A stretch of DNA of 45,123 nucleotides from Actinospica acidithermotolerans (GCF_018139625.1 NZ_JAGSOH010000057.1:1-45123), one strand, 5' to 3'; positions 1 to 10,751 are shown, counted from the stretch's first letter. Notes: a model not told the origin generated them from the letters alone. Made by a program: numbers and translations.

Positions 1-188
1 TGCGGCCGAAGCGCCGGAACCCGCGCCAACGCCTCAGCCGCCGTCGACGCCTCACCCACCACCTCGAACTCCCCCTCAACCTCCAACAGATCCTTGATAC
101 CCCGGCGAACCACCTCGTGATCATCCAGCAGGAAGATCCGCGCCGGGGCGTCGGAGGTGCGCGGCTGCGGGTTCGGCGTCTGCGTCAT
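1..188 (-). CDS. NarL/FixJ-type response regulator, N-terminal fragment (cut by window edge)
   Basis: The first 62 codons of a two-component response regulator, read leftward off the window. After about 18 unstructured residues the receiver domain begins with [15 protein letters not shown]; the DD pair is the Mg2+-binding acidic pocket, and the DDHEVVRRG pattern is characteristic of NarL/DevR-like receivers. FEVVGEAST follows as the next strand. The phosphoacceptor Asp and the helix-turn-helix lie outside the window, so the family call rests on the receiver start alone. No Shine-Dalgarno is visible. A TAGCGT box ends six bases before the ATG (195-200 on the reverse strand), so the transcript is probably leaderless. 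It would act in the cytoplasm on an unseen sensor kinase's signal. Confidence 0.8.
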   Translation of the reverse strand, partial: MTQTPNPQPRTSDAPARIFLLDDHEVVRRGIKDLLEVEGEFEVVGEASTAAEALARVPALRP

Positions 189-194
189 GAGCAC

Positions 195-200
195 ACGCTA
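195..200 (-). promoter_or_regulatory. Leaderless -10 box of the response regulator
   Basis: TAGCGT on the reverse strand, six bases from the ATG at 188. The spacing fits transcription starting at the first base of the start codon. The same TAGNNT word at the same distance recurs at 1064, 10116 and 25642. Confidence 0.45.
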
Positions 201-405
201 GAACCAGCGGTCCGGCTTCGCGCAGGGCCGAAGGTCCCGAGATCCGGCGGGCCCAGGCCCGGGCCGAAGGGCCGCGAGAAGGCGCGACCGAGGGCCCGGG
301 CGGAGCCCGCGCGGCGGGTGGATGGTTTCGGTGCACAGCGAAGACGCGCACGTCACCGAGACCCGGCCCGGCAGGTGCCGGACCAACCGAAGGGACCCAA
401 CCACC

Positions 406-996
406 ATGCTGCACGCCGCCCGCTCCCTCGTCCGCTGGCTCGCCGCCCTCACCGGCGCGGCCCTGCTCGTCGCCGGCCCGATCATGATCGGCGTCGGGAT
501 CTCCGGACAGCACCAGGTCACCGACCAGCTCACCGCCCAGCAGATCACCTTCCCGGCCAGGGGCTCCGCCTCGCTGCCCGCCGCCGAGGCCGGCTACGCC
601 GGACAGCTGGTCACCACCGGACCCCAGGCCAAGGCCTTCTCCGACATGATCGAAACCCACATCAAGGAGGCCACCGGCGGCAAGACCTACAGCCAGGTCT
701 CCGGCGCGTACATGGCCGCCGCGGCCGACAAGAGCACCCCCGCCGCCACCCTCGCCACGCTCGCGAACCAGCGCCAGACCGCCTTCATGGGCGAATCCCT
801 GCGCGGCTCGCTCCTGTCCGCCTACCAGGCCTGGGAGGTCACCTACCTCGTCATCGGCCTCGGCATCGCCTTCACCGGCATCGGCGCCGTCACGCTGTTC
901 GGCGCGGCCGTCGCCCTCGCCACCGCCCGCCGCAGCCGGAAGATCACCGTCCCGGACACGGCGGCCGCTCTCACCGAGCCCGGCCTGAACGTGTAA
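406..996 (+). CDS. Small two-helix membrane protein, function unknown
   Basis: A 196-residue protein with a hydrophobic segment near residues 8-30 (LAALTGAALLVAGPIMIGVG) and a second near residues 148-172 (TYLVIGLGIAFTGIGAVTLF). The roughly 115-residue loop between them is rich in Ala, Thr and Gln and is probably extracytoplasmic; a short basic tail follows. The ATG at 406 is preferred because AGGGA stands about ten bases upstream. An in-frame ATG at 322 would add 28 residues of no membrane character. Similar proteins occur in actinomycetes, sometimes under misleading automatic names. I cannot assign a function. A perfect palindromic hairpin follows at 1020, so it is probably a single-gene unit. 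Confidence 0.75.
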   Translation: MLHAARSLVRWLAALTGAALLVAGPIMIGVGISGQHQVTDQLTAQQITFPARGSASLPAAEAGYAGQLVTTGPQAKAFSDMIETHIKEATGGKTYSQVSGAYMAAAADKSTPAATLATLANQRQTAFMGESLRGSLLSAYQAWEVTYLVIGLGIAFTGIGAVTLFGAAVALATARRSRKITVPDTAAALTEPGLNV

Positions 997-1019
997 TGGC
1001 CCGTGCAAAGACCGGCACA

Positions 1020-1047
1020 GCGGCCCGCGCCGATCGGCGCGGGCCGC
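1020..1047 (+). terminator. Perfect 12-bp stem-loop
   Basis: GCGGCCCGCGCC / GGCGCGGGCCGC flank the 4-base loop GATC. It lies 24 bases after the stop of the 406-996 gene and before the next promoter. There is no T-run, which is common in GC-rich actinobacteria. Confidence 0.7.
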
Positions 1048-1063
1048 TCGCGCGTGCGCGGGG

Positions 1064-1069
1064 TAGCCT
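1064..1069 (+). promoter_or_regulatory. Leaderless -10 box of the AfsR-like regulator
   Basis: TAGCCT ends six bases before the GTG at 1076. No Shine-Dalgarno is present, so the mRNA probably begins at the start codon. Confidence 0.45.
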
Positions 1070-1075
1070 TCTGAC

Positions 1076-4000
1076 GTGGCTGTCGACCTGGTGTTGTTGT
1101 CGCGGGTGGCCTATCGGGGGCGGGAGATCGCAGGGTCCCGGTTGGGCGGCCTGCTCGCGTTGCTGGCGGACGAGCCGGGTGCAGGGTGCAGCACGTCGCG
1201 GCTGGTCGAGAGGCTGTGGACGGACGCGATGCCCGAGCATCCGACGCGGGCGCTCCAGGTGCTGGTCTCCCGCGCGCGGGCGCAGATCGGCGGCGACACG
1301 ATCGTCAGCACGCCGGTCGGCTACCGGCTGGCGCTGAGCGAGGAGCAGATCGACGCCACCGCTGTATCCGTATATGCCGCGGCCGCCGCGCGGTGCACGC
1401 AGGCCGGCGACCAGACCGGAGCACTGGCTCAGTCCGAAGCGGCCCTAGCCCTGTGGGACGGCACTCCGAGCAGTGAGTTCGCACTCGGCGACCCGCTCTC
1501 CGAGCTGCGCGCGTCCCGTGCGGCGACGTACCGGTCGCTGGTCCGCGTCCGCGCGCTGGCGCTGAGCGCGCTCGACCGGCGTGCCGAGGCGGCCGAGACG
1601 CTCAATGAGCTGATCCGCGAGAATCCGCGCGACGAAGAGGTCCTGGCGCAGCTGCTCCTGCTGGAGGCCGCGACGCTCGGCCCCGCGGCCGCGCTGACGA
1701 GGTACGACGCGTACCGCCGCACCCTTCGTGACGAGTTGGGCAGCGATCCGGGCCCGGACATGCAGCGGGTCTACCGCCAGTTGCTGGAGAGCGAGCGGCC
1801 GGTCGTACGCCGCGGCATTCCGCACGCGCCCAACGAACTGCTCGGACGCGGCGACGACATCGCCAAGGTGCACGACCTGCTGCGCACCTCGCGCGTCGTC
1901 TCGATCATCGGTCCCGGAGGCCTCGGCAAGACGCGCTTGGCGTACGCCGTCGCCGGCGCAGTGGGGCAGCGCGTAGTCCATCTCGTCGCTCTCGCGGCCG
2001 TCACCGCCGACGCGGACGTCCTCGGCGAGGTGTCGTCCGCGCTCGGCGTCGCGGAGCGCGGGCCCGCGGCGGCCGGACCGCGCGCCGTCGCGACGGATCC
2101 GCTCACCGGCATCGTCAACGCGCTCGGACCCGGCCCGGCGCTGCTCGTGCTGGACAACTGCGAGCAGGTCATCGACGGTGCGACGGAGCTGGTCCGCGAC
2201 CTGGTGGCCAGGAGCGCGGAGCTGCGCGTGCTCACGACGAGCCGCACCCCGCTCGGCCTGTCGTCCGAGTCCGTGTACTTGCTGCCCGAGCTGAGCCTCA
2301 CGACGAGCGTCGAGCTGTTCCGCCAGCGCGCGAGCTCGGCTCGGCCGGGCGTCGAGCTGTCCGAGGAGCCGGTGCGCGACCTCTGCCGCCGTCTCGACGG
2401 ACTGCCGCTCGCGGTGGAGCTGGCCGCGGCACGCGTGCGCGTGATGTCAGTGGCCGAAATCGCGCGACGGCTCGGGGACCGGTTCACGCTGCTGCGCGGC
2501 GCCGCGCGGGACGCGCCGGAGCGCCATCGCACCCTGCACGCGGTCATCGACTGGAGCTGGAACCTGCTCACGCCGGACGGCCGGGCGGCGATGCGCGTCC
2601 TGTCTGTCTTTCCCGGCGGATTCACGGCCGAGGCGGCGCGGAACGTCCTCGGCCGGGACGGCGCCGTGGACGTGCTGTGGGTCCTGGAGCAGCTGGTGGA
2701 CCAGTCGCTCGTCCAGGCGCTCGACACCGCCGCGGGGACGCGCTTCCAGATGCTGGAGACCGTGCGCGAGTTCAGCGCGGCGCGACGCGCGGAGGCGGGC
2801 GAGGGTGAGGCGGTCGTCGAGCGGTTCCTCGCCTGGGCGCGGGATCTCGCCCTGGCCCACCACGAGGCGATGCTCGGCACGGACGTGGTCACCTCGGCGG
2901 CCCTGGCCAGGGACGAGCAGGAGAACCTGCTGCTGGCGCTGCGTCTCGGGCTCGAGCGCGAGGACGGCCCGTCCGTCGTCGCCGCGGCCGCCCTGCTCGG
3001 TGCACTGTGGATGTTCGAGGTCGACTTCGCGCGCCTGACCTCGCTGACCGGCCAGACCGCGGGCATGCTCTCCCGGCTGCGGCCGGAGCCGGAGTACGTC
3101 GAACTCGCCAGGACGGCCGTCGTGCTGGCCGTCGTCAGCGCCATGATCCTGCAGCACCCCGCCGCCGCGCGGACGCTGGTCGCCCTGCGGCATCTGCCGC
3201 CGGCCGCGCCGGACACCGCGGCGCGGGCGATCTGGGCCGTCTTCGCCGCCCTCGTCGAGGCGCGCGACGAGCCGTTCGCCGCGCTGCACATGCTCTGCGA
3301 CAGCGACGAGCCGATGCTCGCGGCCATGGCGAACATCGTGGCCAGCTTCATGTGGCAGAGCGTCAACGACCCGGACAGCGCGCTGAAGGCCGCGCGGCGC
3401 ACCCTGGCCGCGTTCGAGGGCAGGCCGTACCCGTGGTTCAGGGTCATGACGCACAGCCGGATCGGCGAGCTGTGCCTCGATCTGGGCCGCGGCGACGAGG
3501 CGCACGAGCACTTCGCCGCGACGCTGGCGGTCCTGGCCGAACTGCCGGGCCTCAACGCGTTCGAGAACGGGTCAAGCGCGGCCCGCGTCCGGTCCGCGAT
3601 GGTGCTGGCCAACCTCCAGCGCGGTGCCGTCGCCGAGGCCGAGCACTGGCTGGAGTTGACGGTGCGCGAGGACGGCGAGGAGGCCGCCGGCCTGCCGACG
3701 TTCGTCCTCGTGGCCCGCGCGGAGATCCTGCTCGCGCGCGGCGAGGTCGATGCGGGCCTGGCGCTGTGGAGGCAGGCTGCCGACGCGCTGCGCGACCCGC
3801 GCAACCGGGCGCTGAACGAGAAGGCGTACGCCGTCGAGAGCTGGACGCTGGAGGTGGAGGCGATGGCCGTGATCGCGCACGCGCAGCACGGCCGGCTGCA
3901 CGAGGTCGGCGGGCTCTGCGGCCGTCTGCCGCGCGGCGCCGCGGCGCTGCTCCGGGAGCGGATCGGCAGCCCGGCGGCCTCGTACTCCGACAACCCGATC

Positions 4001-4315
4001 ATCGGGACGATGCTGGTGGCCCTGGCCGCGCTCGACCTCGAGCGCGGGCAGCGGACCGGGGACGCGGCGGCGACCGGCTCCGGCGCGCGGATGATCGCGC
4101 TCGCCGAGAGCCTCAGGTTCCACAGCGGTTTCCAGCCGACCATGTCCGCGGGCCGGATCCGCGGGCTCGTCGGGACGGCCGGCAGGCCGGCGTACACCGA
4201 AGCGGTATCGGCGTACACCGGCCTGGACTGGAACGAACTGCGGGCCGCCGTGTCCGCGGCCCTGCTGGCCCGCGATCACGATCGCGAGCACGTCAGCGGG
4301 CCGCGCTCCGCTTGA
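1076..4315 (+). CDS. AfsR/SARP-like regulator: winged helix, BTAD and NB-ARC ATPase
   Basis: A 1079-residue cytoplasmic regulator. Residues 1-90 form an OmpR-like winged helix (VERLWTDAMPEHPTRALQVL, then STPVGYRL). Residues about 95-240 form the helical BTAD domain. An NB-ARC/AP-ATPase follows with Walker A GPGGLGKT at 279-286 and Walker B LLVLDNCEQ near residue 360. The GLPLAVELAAARV motif typical of STAND ATPases comes next, and the last 500 residues are helical-repeat-like. Proteins of this plan switch on secondary-metabolite or transport genes after nucleotide-dependent activation. It converges on the DrrAB-type exporter, and the last 23 bases of the two ORFs overlap. Whether it controls that exporter is inference. 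Start is GTG with a leaderless -10. Confidence 0.85.
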   Translation: MAVDLVLLSRVAYRGREIAGSRLGGLLALLADEPGAGCSTSRLVERLWTDAMPEHPTRALQVLVSRARAQIGGDTIVSTPVGYRLALSEEQIDATAVSVYAAAAARCTQAGDQTGALAQSEAALALWDGTPSSEFALGDPLSELRASRAATYRSLVRVRALALSALDRRAEAAETLNELIRENPRDEEVLAQLLLLEAATLGPAAALTRYDAYRRTLRDELGSDPGPDMQRVYRQLLESERPVVRRGIPHAPNELLGRGDDIAKVHDLLRTSRVVSIIGPGGLGKTRLAYAVAGAVGQRVVHLVALAAVTADADVLGEVSSALGVAERGPAAAGPRAVATDPLTGIVNALGPGPALLVLDNCEQVIDGATELVRDLVARSAELRVLTTSRTPLGLSSESVYLLPELSLTTSVELFRQRASSARPGVELSEEPVRDLCRRLDGLPLAVELAAARVRVMSVAEIARRLGDRFTLLRGAARDAPERHRTLHAVIDWSWNLLTPDGRAAMRVLSVFPGGFTAEAARNVLGRDGAVDVLWVLEQLVDQSLVQALDTAAGTRFQMLETVREFSAARRAEAGEGEAVVERFLAWARDLALAHHEAMLGTDVVTSAALARDEQENLLLALRLGLEREDGPSVVAAAALLGALWMFEVDFARLTSLTGQTAGMLSRLRPEPEYVELARTAVVLAVVSAMILQHPAAARTLVALRHLPPAAPDTAARAIWAVFAALVEARDEPFAALHMLCDSDEPMLAAMANIVASFMWQSVNDPDSALKAARRTLAAFEGRPYPWFRVMTHSRIGELCLDLGRGDEAHEHFAATLAVLAELPGLNAFENGSSAARVRSAMVLANLQRGAVAEAEHWLELTVREDGEEAAGLPTFVLVARAEILLARGEVDAGLALWRQAADALRDPRNRALNEKAYAVESWTLEVEAMAVIAHAQHGRLHEVGGLCGRLPRGAAALLRERIGSPAASYSDNPIIGTMLVALAALDLERGQRTGDAAATGSGARMIALAESLRFHSGFQPTMSAGRIRGLVGTAGRPAYTEAVSAYTGLDWNELRAAVSAALLARDHDREHVSGPRSA

Positions 4316-5075
4316 ACAGGGACACCGACCAGAGGAAGCCCGCGACGGCGAGCCCGAGGCACCAGGCGACGGCGATGAACCCGCTGTGCCCGATCGGCGT
4401 GCCCAGCAGCAGGCCGCGCAGGGTGTCGATGACCGGGGTGAACGGCTGGTTGTGCGCGAACCAGCGCACCGCGACCGACATCGTGGCGGTCGGCACGAAG
4501 GCGCTGCTGATGAACGGAAGCAGCTGCACGAGGAGTGCGAACCCGCTGGTGCCCTCGACGCTGCCGGCGGCCAGCCCGACCGCGACGGCGAGCCAGCTCA
4601 GGGCGAGGGTGAGCAACGCGAGCAGCCCCGCCGCACCCAGCCACTCGAGGACGGTCGCGTTCGAGCGGTAGCCCATCAGCAGCGCGACCCCGACGAGTAC
4701 GACGGCGCTCACCATCGTGCGGATCAGCGCTCCGACGACGTGGCCGGTCAGCACGGAACTGCGGGAGATCGCCATGGTGCGGAATCGGGCGATGATGCCC
4801 TCGGTCATGTCCCTGTTCACCGACTGCGAAGTGGTCGAGGCGCCGTAGCCGACGGTCATCAGCAGGATGCCGGGCACCACGTAGTCGATGTACCTGCCGC
4901 CGCTCGGCACCGAGCCCGCGCCGAGCGCGCCGCCGAAGACGCCGACGAACAGCAGCAGGAGCATCGCCGGAACGCCGAGGGCCACGATCAGGGTCACCGG
5001 GTAGCGCACGGTGTGCAGCAGACTGCGCTTGAGCATCGTCGCCGAGTCGCGCGCCGCGAAGGTAAGAGTGCTCAT
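4293..5075 (-). CDS. ABC-2 type permease of a DrrAB-like exporter
   Basis: A 260-residue integral membrane protein. The N-terminal helix segment is followed by PVTLIVALGVPAMLLLLF, and about six hydrophobic stretches are visible in total. The NRDMTEGIIARFRTMAISR segment is the conserved cytoplasmic coupling region of DrrB-type permeases. The ATG overlaps the stop of the ATPase gene as ATGA (5072-5075), so the two are translationally coupled. The pair should export a hydrophobic compound, lipid or drug; the substrate cannot be read from sequence. The 3' end overlaps the AfsR-like gene on the other strand by 23 bases. Confidence 0.88.
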   Translation of the reverse strand: MSTLTFAARDSATMLKRSLLHTVRYPVTLIVALGVPAMLLLLFVGVFGGALGAGSVPSGGRYIDYVVPGILLMTVGYGASTTSQSVNRDMTEGIIARFRTMAISRSSVLTGHVVGALIRTMVSAVVLVGVALLMGYRSNATVLEWLGAAGLLALLTLALSWLAVAVGLAAGSVEGTSGFALLVQLLPFISSAFVPTATMSVAVRWFAHNQPFTPVIDTLRGLLLGTPIGHSGFIAVAWCLGLAVAGFLWSVSLFKRSAAR

Positions 5076-6106
5076 CGTCCGGACTCCTTCTGCACGAGGT
5101 GGTTCTCAGTGGTCTGGTCATCGTCGTCCGCGGTCTCGCCCGCGGTCTCGTTCGCGGTCTCTCCCGCCTCGGCGGCCGGGCGGCCGGTGAGGGCGAAGAA
5201 GACGTCGTCGAGGTCCGGCGTGTGCACGGAGAGCGCGTCGACCTCGATCGCGGCCTCGTCGAGCCGGGTGAGCAGCGCGCGCAGGGCGCCGACCCCGGCG
5301 TCGCCGGGCACGTTCAGGAACAGCTCGCCCTCGCGCGAGGAGCCCGCGAGCAGCCGCTCGGCCGAGGCCGCCCGCGCCTCGTCGGGGAACTGCAGCCGGA
5401 TGTGGCCGCCGGGAACGCGGCGCTTGAGCTCGGCCGGGGTCCCGCTGGCGACGATCCTGCCCTGGTCCAGCACCGCGATCCGGTCGGCGAGCTCGTCGGC
5501 CTCGTCGAGGTACTGGGTGGTCAGGAAGATGGTCACGCCGCGGTCGACCAGGTCGCGCACGATCTGCCACATGGTGCGGCGGCTGCGCGGGTCGAGGCCG
5601 GTGGTCGGCTCGTCGAGGAAGATGATCTTCGGCTCGCCGACCAGCGTCATCGCCAGATCGAGGCGGCGGCGCATGCCGCCGGAGTAGGTGGAGGCCCGTC
5701 GGTCGGCGGCGTCCACCAGGTCGAAGCGCTCCAGCAGCTCGGCGGCGCGCTCGCGCCGCCGGCGGCCGGGCAGGTGGTGCAGGTCGGCCATCAGCAGCAG
5801 GTTCTCCCGGCCGGTGAGCAGGCCGTCGACCGCGGAGAACTGCCCGGTGACGCCGATCGCCGAGCGCACGGCCGCGGACTCGCGCACCGGGTCGTGCCCG
5901 GCGACCCGCAGCGTGCCGCCGTCGGCCTCGATCAGCGTGGACAGGATGCGCACGGCCGTGGTCTTGCCGGCCCCGTTCGGGCCGAGCAGGCAGAAGACAG
6001 TGCCCTCGGCGACGCTCAGGTCGACGCCGTCCAGCACGGCCTTCTCCCCGAAGGACTTACGCAGCCCGGCTGCCGTGATCGCCGGGCTCGGCGCAGCGGT
6101 GTTCAT
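5072..6106 (-). CDS. DrrA-type ABC transporter ATP-binding protein
   Basis: A 344-residue ATPase subunit: Walker A GPNGAGKT at 42-49, signature YSGGM at 141-145, Walker B IIFLDEP near 161-167. The switch region is LTTQYLDEAD, where Gln replaces the usual His, as is common in the DrrA family. The C-terminal 110 residues are the DrrA-type extension, ending in an acidic Thr/Glu-rich tail. ATG 6106 is chosen because GGAGGGAG sits just upstream; the open frame runs 22 codons further without a ribosome site. First gene of a two-gene operon with the permease. Confidence 0.9.
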   Translation of the reverse strand: MNTAAPSPAITAAGLRKSFGEKAVLDGVDLSVAEGTVFCLLGPNGAGKTTAVRILSTLIEADGGTLRVAGHDPVRESAAVRSAIGVTGQFSAVDGLLTGRENLLLMADLHHLPGRRRRERAAELLERFDLVDAADRRASTYSGGMRRRLDLAMTLVGEPKIIFLDEPTTGLDPRSRRTMWQIVRDLVDRGVTIFLTTQYLDEADELADRIAVLDQGRIVASGTPAELKRRVPGGHIRLQFPDEARAASAERLLAGSSREGELFLNVPGDAGVGALRALLTRLDEAAIEVDALSVHTPDLDDVFFALTGRPAAEAGETANETAGETADDDDQTTENHLVQKESGR

Positions 6107-6288
6107 GACTCTCCCTCCGTGTCGCGACCGGTCGGCCGCGACAGGCACCAGAGTGCGCTCGGGCGGATTCACCGCCGTTTCACGCCGCTTTCACGGCCCC
6201 GGACGCGGTGAAAGCGGTCACACCTCCGGGCCTTCCGGGATGCACGAGCCCGCGCCGGGCGCGAGCCTGGGAAGTGGAGGGAGTGCCG

Positions 6289-6837
6289 ATGACGCAGGGA
6301 GTGCCGGACCCGGAGAGCGGTTCCTCGTCGCCTCCCGCCGGACGCCTGCTCGTCCTGCGGACCGCGGCACGCACGCTGGCGGTCATCGCGGGCCTCGTCG
6401 TCGCGTACTACAAGCTGCCGATGGACAAGCCGTTCGACGGCGCCTACGCGGTGGGGCTCGTGCTCGGCCTGGTCGGCGTCGCCGTGCTGCTGGCCTGGCA
6501 GATCCGGGGGATCGTGAACTCGCCCCACCCGCGCCTGCGCGCGGTCGACGCGCTCGCCTCGACGCTCACGCCGTTCCTGCTGATCTACGCGGCGGCCTAC
6601 TACCTGATGGAGCGGAGCAATCCCGCCGACTTCACGCAGCTGCTGACGCGGACGGACGCGCTCTACTTCACCGTGACCACGTTCAGCACGGTCGGCTTCG
6701 GCGACATCACCGCCCACACGGAGGCGGCCCGCGTCATCGTGATCACCCAGATGATCGGCGACCTGCTGCTCGTCGGCCTCGCGGCCCGCGTCGTGGTCGG
6801 CGCGGTCCAGGAAGGCATGCGACGGCGGGTCGAATAG
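6289..6837 (+). CDS. Potassium channel with TVGFGD selectivity filter
   Basis: A 182-residue membrane protein. Two hydrophobic helices (LAVIAGLVVAYY and GLVLGLVGVAVLLAW) precede a pore module: helix LTPFLLIYAAAYYLM, pore loop, filter TVTTFSTVGFGD, then helix VIVITQMIGDLLLVGLA. That gives four membrane segments with one pore loop per subunit; family members assemble as tetramers. There is no cytoplasmic RCK or cyclic-nucleotide domain. ATG 6289 follows GGAGGGAG by five bases. Divergent from the DrrAB-type operon across about 180 bases. Confidence 0.85.
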   Translation: MTQGVPDPESGSSSPPAGRLLVLRTAARTLAVIAGLVVAYYKLPMDKPFDGAYAVGLVLGLVGVAVLLAWQIRGIVNSPHPRLRAVDALASTLTPFLLIYAAAYYLMERSNPADFTQLLTRTDALYFTVTTFSTVGFGDITAHTEAARVIVITQMIGDLLLVGLAARVVVGAVQEGMRRRVE

Positions 6838-6903
6838 CCGATCCCGGGCCGAACCGGGTCGTAGACCGGCGCGTGTAGGGCATGACGGAGTCAAACACAA
6901 GTC

Positions 6904-6933
6904 TTGGACGGACCCGCCGGGGTTTTCTAAGGT
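6904..6933 (+). promoter_or_regulatory. Candidate promoter of pntAB
   Basis: TTGGAC at 6904-6909 and TAAGGT at 6928-6933, 18 bases apart, resemble a housekeeping actinobacterial promoter. Transcription would start near 6940, giving a leader of about 65 bases. Confidence 0.45.
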
Positions 6934-6945
6934 GCTGTCGCCAGC

Positions 6946-6971
6946 CCTGCCGACTTCCCACGATCGGCAGG
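6946..6971 (+). promoter_or_regulatory. Leader hairpin ahead of pntA
   Basis: CCTGCCGA / TCGGCAGG form an 8-bp perfect stem with a 10-base loop, just after the predicted transcription start and about 35 bases before the pntA ATG. It could stabilise the mRNA or bind a regulator. No riboswitch class is recognised. Confidence 0.45.
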
Positions 6972-7005
6972 ACACGATCGAGACCCACCGAGGAGGGCTC
7001 GAACC

Positions 7006-8544
7006 ATGACAATGCACATCGGAGTGCCCCGGGAGCGCCTTGCCGGCGAGACACGCGTGGCGGCGACGCCGCGTACCGTCGAGCAGTTGAGCGCACTCGG
7101 ATACGAAGTGGTCGTCGAGGAGGGCGCGGGAGCACTCTCGTCGTTCCCCGACGAGGCGTACGCGGCGGCCGGAGCGCGCATCGGCGAACCGGAGGAGGTC
7201 TGGGCGGCCGACGTCGTGTTCAAGGTGAACGCGCCGGACGCCGCGGAGATCGAGCGGCTGCACGAGGGGGTCACCCTCGTCTCCCTGCTCGCGCCCGGCC
7301 TGAACCCCGAGCTCGTCGAGACGCTCGCCGCGAAGCCGATCACGGCGCTCGCGATGGACGCCGTGCCGCGCATCTCGCGCGCGCAGTCTCTGGACGTGCT
7401 CAGCTCGATGGCGAACATCGCCGGGTACCGCGCCGTGATCGAGGCGGCGCACGTGTTCGGGCGCTTCTTCACCGGACAGGTCACCGCCGCCGGCAAGGTC
7501 CCGCCGGCCAAGGTGCTCGTCGCCGGAGCGGGCGTCGCCGGGCTCGCCGCGATCGGCGCGGCGAGCAGCCTCGGGGCGATCGTCTACGCCACCGACCCGC
7601 GCCCGGAGGTCGCCGACCAGGTCAAGTCGCTCGGCGGCGAGTTCCTGGCCGTGCAGTCTGCCGAGGCCGAGGTCAGCTCCAGCGGCTACGCCAAGGAGAT
7701 GTCGCAGGACTACAACGCCCTCGCCGCGCAGCTCTACGCCGCGCAGGCGCCCGAGGTGGACATCATCGTCACCACGGCGCTCATCCCGGGCCGTCCCGCG
7801 CCGCGCCTGATCACCGCGGACATGGTCGCCTCCATGAAGTCCGGCAGCGTCATCGTCGACATGGCGGCCGCGCAGGGCGGCAACGTCGAGGGGACCCGCG
7901 CGGGCGAGGTCGTCGTGACCGGCAACGGCGTGACCATCATCGGCTACACCGACCTCGCCGGCCGGCTGCCGGCGCAGGCCTCGCAGCTGTACGGCACGAA
8001 CCTCGTCAACCTGATGAAGCTGCTCACGCCCGCCAAGGACGGCGAGCTCGTGCTCGACTTCGACGACGTGGTCCAGCGCGGCATCACGGTCGTGCACCGC
8101 GGCGAGAAGATGTGGCCGCCGCCCCCGGTCCAGGTCTCGGCCGCCCCGGCCGCGGCCGCCGCCGCACCGGTCAAGGCGGCGCCCGAGAAGAAGAGGATGT
8201 CGAACACCCGCAAGCTCACGCTCACCGGGATCGGCATCGCGGCGCTGTGGCTCGTCAACGCGTTCGCGCCGCAGCCGCTGCCCGAGCACTTCACGGTCCT
8301 GATGCTCGCCACCGTCATCGGCTACTACGTCATCGGCAAGGTGCACCACGCGCTGCACACGCCGCTGATGTCGGTCACCAACGCGATCTCCGGGATCATC
8401 GTGGTGGGCGCGCTGCTGCAGATCGGCAACGGCAGCACGGTCATCAGGGTCCTGTCGTTCGTGGCGATCCTGCTCGCGTCCATCAACATCTTCGGCGGAT
8501 TCGCCGTGACCCGCCGCATGCTCGGCATGTTCTCGAAGGGCTGA
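7006..8544 (+). CDS. pntA: NAD(P) transhydrogenase subunit alpha
   Basis: A 512-residue protein, close to the E. coli PntA length of about 510. Residues 1-380 form the NAD(H)-binding domain [10 protein letters not shown] start, [20 protein letters not shown], and the Rossmann motif [20 protein letters not shown]. An Ala/Pro linker follows, then four membrane helices (residues about 405-510). With PntB it couples hydride transfer from NADH to NADP+ to proton influx, supplying NADPH. The ATG at 7006 follows GAGGAGGG. A second ATG two codons on is equally placed. It is a fused alpha chain, not the split alpha1/alpha2 form. PntB starts three bases after the stop. Confidence 0.95.
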   Translation: MTMHIGVPRERLAGETRVAATPRTVEQLSALGYEVVVEEGAGALSSFPDEAYAAAGARIGEPEEVWAADVVFKVNAPDAAEIERLHEGVTLVSLLAPGLNPELVETLAAKPITALAMDAVPRISRAQSLDVLSSMANIAGYRAVIEAAHVFGRFFTGQVTAAGKVPPAKVLVAGAGVAGLAAIGAASSLGAIVYATDPRPEVADQVKSLGGEFLAVQSAEAEVSSSGYAKEMSQDYNALAAQLYAAQAPEVDIIVTTALIPGRPAPRLITADMVASMKSGSVIVDMAAAQGGNVEGTRAGEVVVTGNGVTIIGYTDLAGRLPAQASQLYGTNLVNLMKLLTPAKDGELVLDFDDVVQRGITVVHRGEKMWPPPPVQVSAAPAAAAAAPVKAAPEKKRMSNTRKLTLTGIGIAALWLVNAFAPQPLPEHFTVLMLATVIGYYVIGKVHHALHTPLMSVTNAISGIIVVGALLQIGNGSTVIRVLSFVAILLASINIFGGFAVTRRMLGMFSKG

Positions 8545-8547
8545 CCC

Positions 8548-9951
<1,404 letters not shown>

Positions 9952-9976
9952 CGGCCGTTACATCGCCAGCACGTTT

Positions 9977-10019
9977 CGAGGCACGCTCCTGGACGACGGT
10001 GGTCCGGGGGCGTGCCTCG
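9977..10019 (+). terminator. Strong hairpin terminator of pntAB
   Basis: The outer stem CGAGGCACGC / GCGTGCCTCG is perfect. As RNA the stem continues through two U.G wobbles to GGAC / GTCC around a 7-base loop, about 18 pairs in all. It starts 26 bases after the pntB stop and has no T-run. Confidence 0.8.
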
Positions 10020-10115
10020 GTCGTCGTGGAGCGGCGGTGGCCTCAGGTCGGCGGCCGAGGTTCGGCGTGCTGTCGCATCCCGTCCCCCGCCGCTCAATTC
10101 GGCTTCGCGGTCGGG

Positions 10116-10121
10116 TAGCGT
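10116..10121 (+). promoter_or_regulatory. Leaderless -10 box of the SnoaL-like gene
   Basis: TAGCGT ends seven bases before the ATG at 10129, and no ribosome-binding site is visible. Confidence 0.4.
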
Positions 10122-10128
10122 CCGATGC

Positions 10129-10563
10129 ATGGATGCTCCCGCCACAGCCGTCCGCGCCCTCGACGAGACCGCCGCCGGAAACGCCGAGGTCGTGCTTCGC
10201 TACCTGCGCGTTTTCGAGACCAGGCAGGTGGAGGAGTTTCAGCACATCGTGGCGGAGGACGTGCACGTCCACGGCGCGGGGAGCCACGTGCGGGGCCGCG
10301 CCTACCCGGAGAGCTCGGTTCTTTCGCCCGGTCTCTCCAACTGCCGGGTGAAGGTCGACGACCTGTTCGCCGCGGGCGATCGCGTTACGGTTGCCGCCAC
10401 GCTGACCTACCTGCACGACCGTTCTGGCCACGAGGCGACGATGTCGGTGTGCAAGACATACCGGCTCGACGGCGGGGTGATCGTCGAGTTCTGGGGCGAG
10501 ACAGACCTCCACGGCTTTCTGCGTCAGCTCGGGCTTGCTCCGGCCGTGATTCCAGACTTCTGA
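10129..10563 (+). CDS. SnoaL-like / NTF2-fold protein
   Basis: A 144-residue protein with the cone-barrel pattern of the SnoaL-like group: helix GNAEVVLRYLRVFETRQVEEFQHIV split by a turn, EDVHVHGAGSHVRGR, then a strand pair ending DGGVIVEFWGETDLHGFLRQLG. Proteins of this fold are small enzymes or binding proteins; the pocket residues do not identify a substrate. The open frame runs 39 codons further upstream with no coding character. ATG 10129 is chosen because a -10 box stands seven bases before it. It lies between the pntAB terminator and the SigK-type promoter at 10752, so it is a single-gene unit. Confidence 0.72.
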   Translation: MDAPATAVRALDETAAGNAEVVLRYLRVFETRQVEEFQHIVAEDVHVHGAGSHVRGRAYPESSVLSPGLSNCRVKVDDLFAAGDRVTVAATLTYLHDRSGHEATMSVCKTYRLDGGVIVEFWGETDLHGFLRQLGLAPAVIPDF

Positions 10564-10751
10564 TTCCGAGGGCCTTCCATCGGCCTTTGGGCTGAAATCG
10601 CGGGCGGAACCGCCGCGCAGGGGGACGCAGGTCGGGCACAAGCAAACCGCGGGGTGCGAAAATCGCCCCGAGACCCCAGCCGCCACCCTGAGCCCCGGCA
10701 GTCGCATCCCGCCTGGTCAGGCCGCCGCGCCGTACCAGCGGAAGGTCGGAC

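Noticed and set aside
1771-4218. 815-codon reverse frame under the AfsR-like gene
   Set aside because: Ser/Arg/Ala-rich shadow; the forward frame carries BTAD and NB-ARC motifs throughout.
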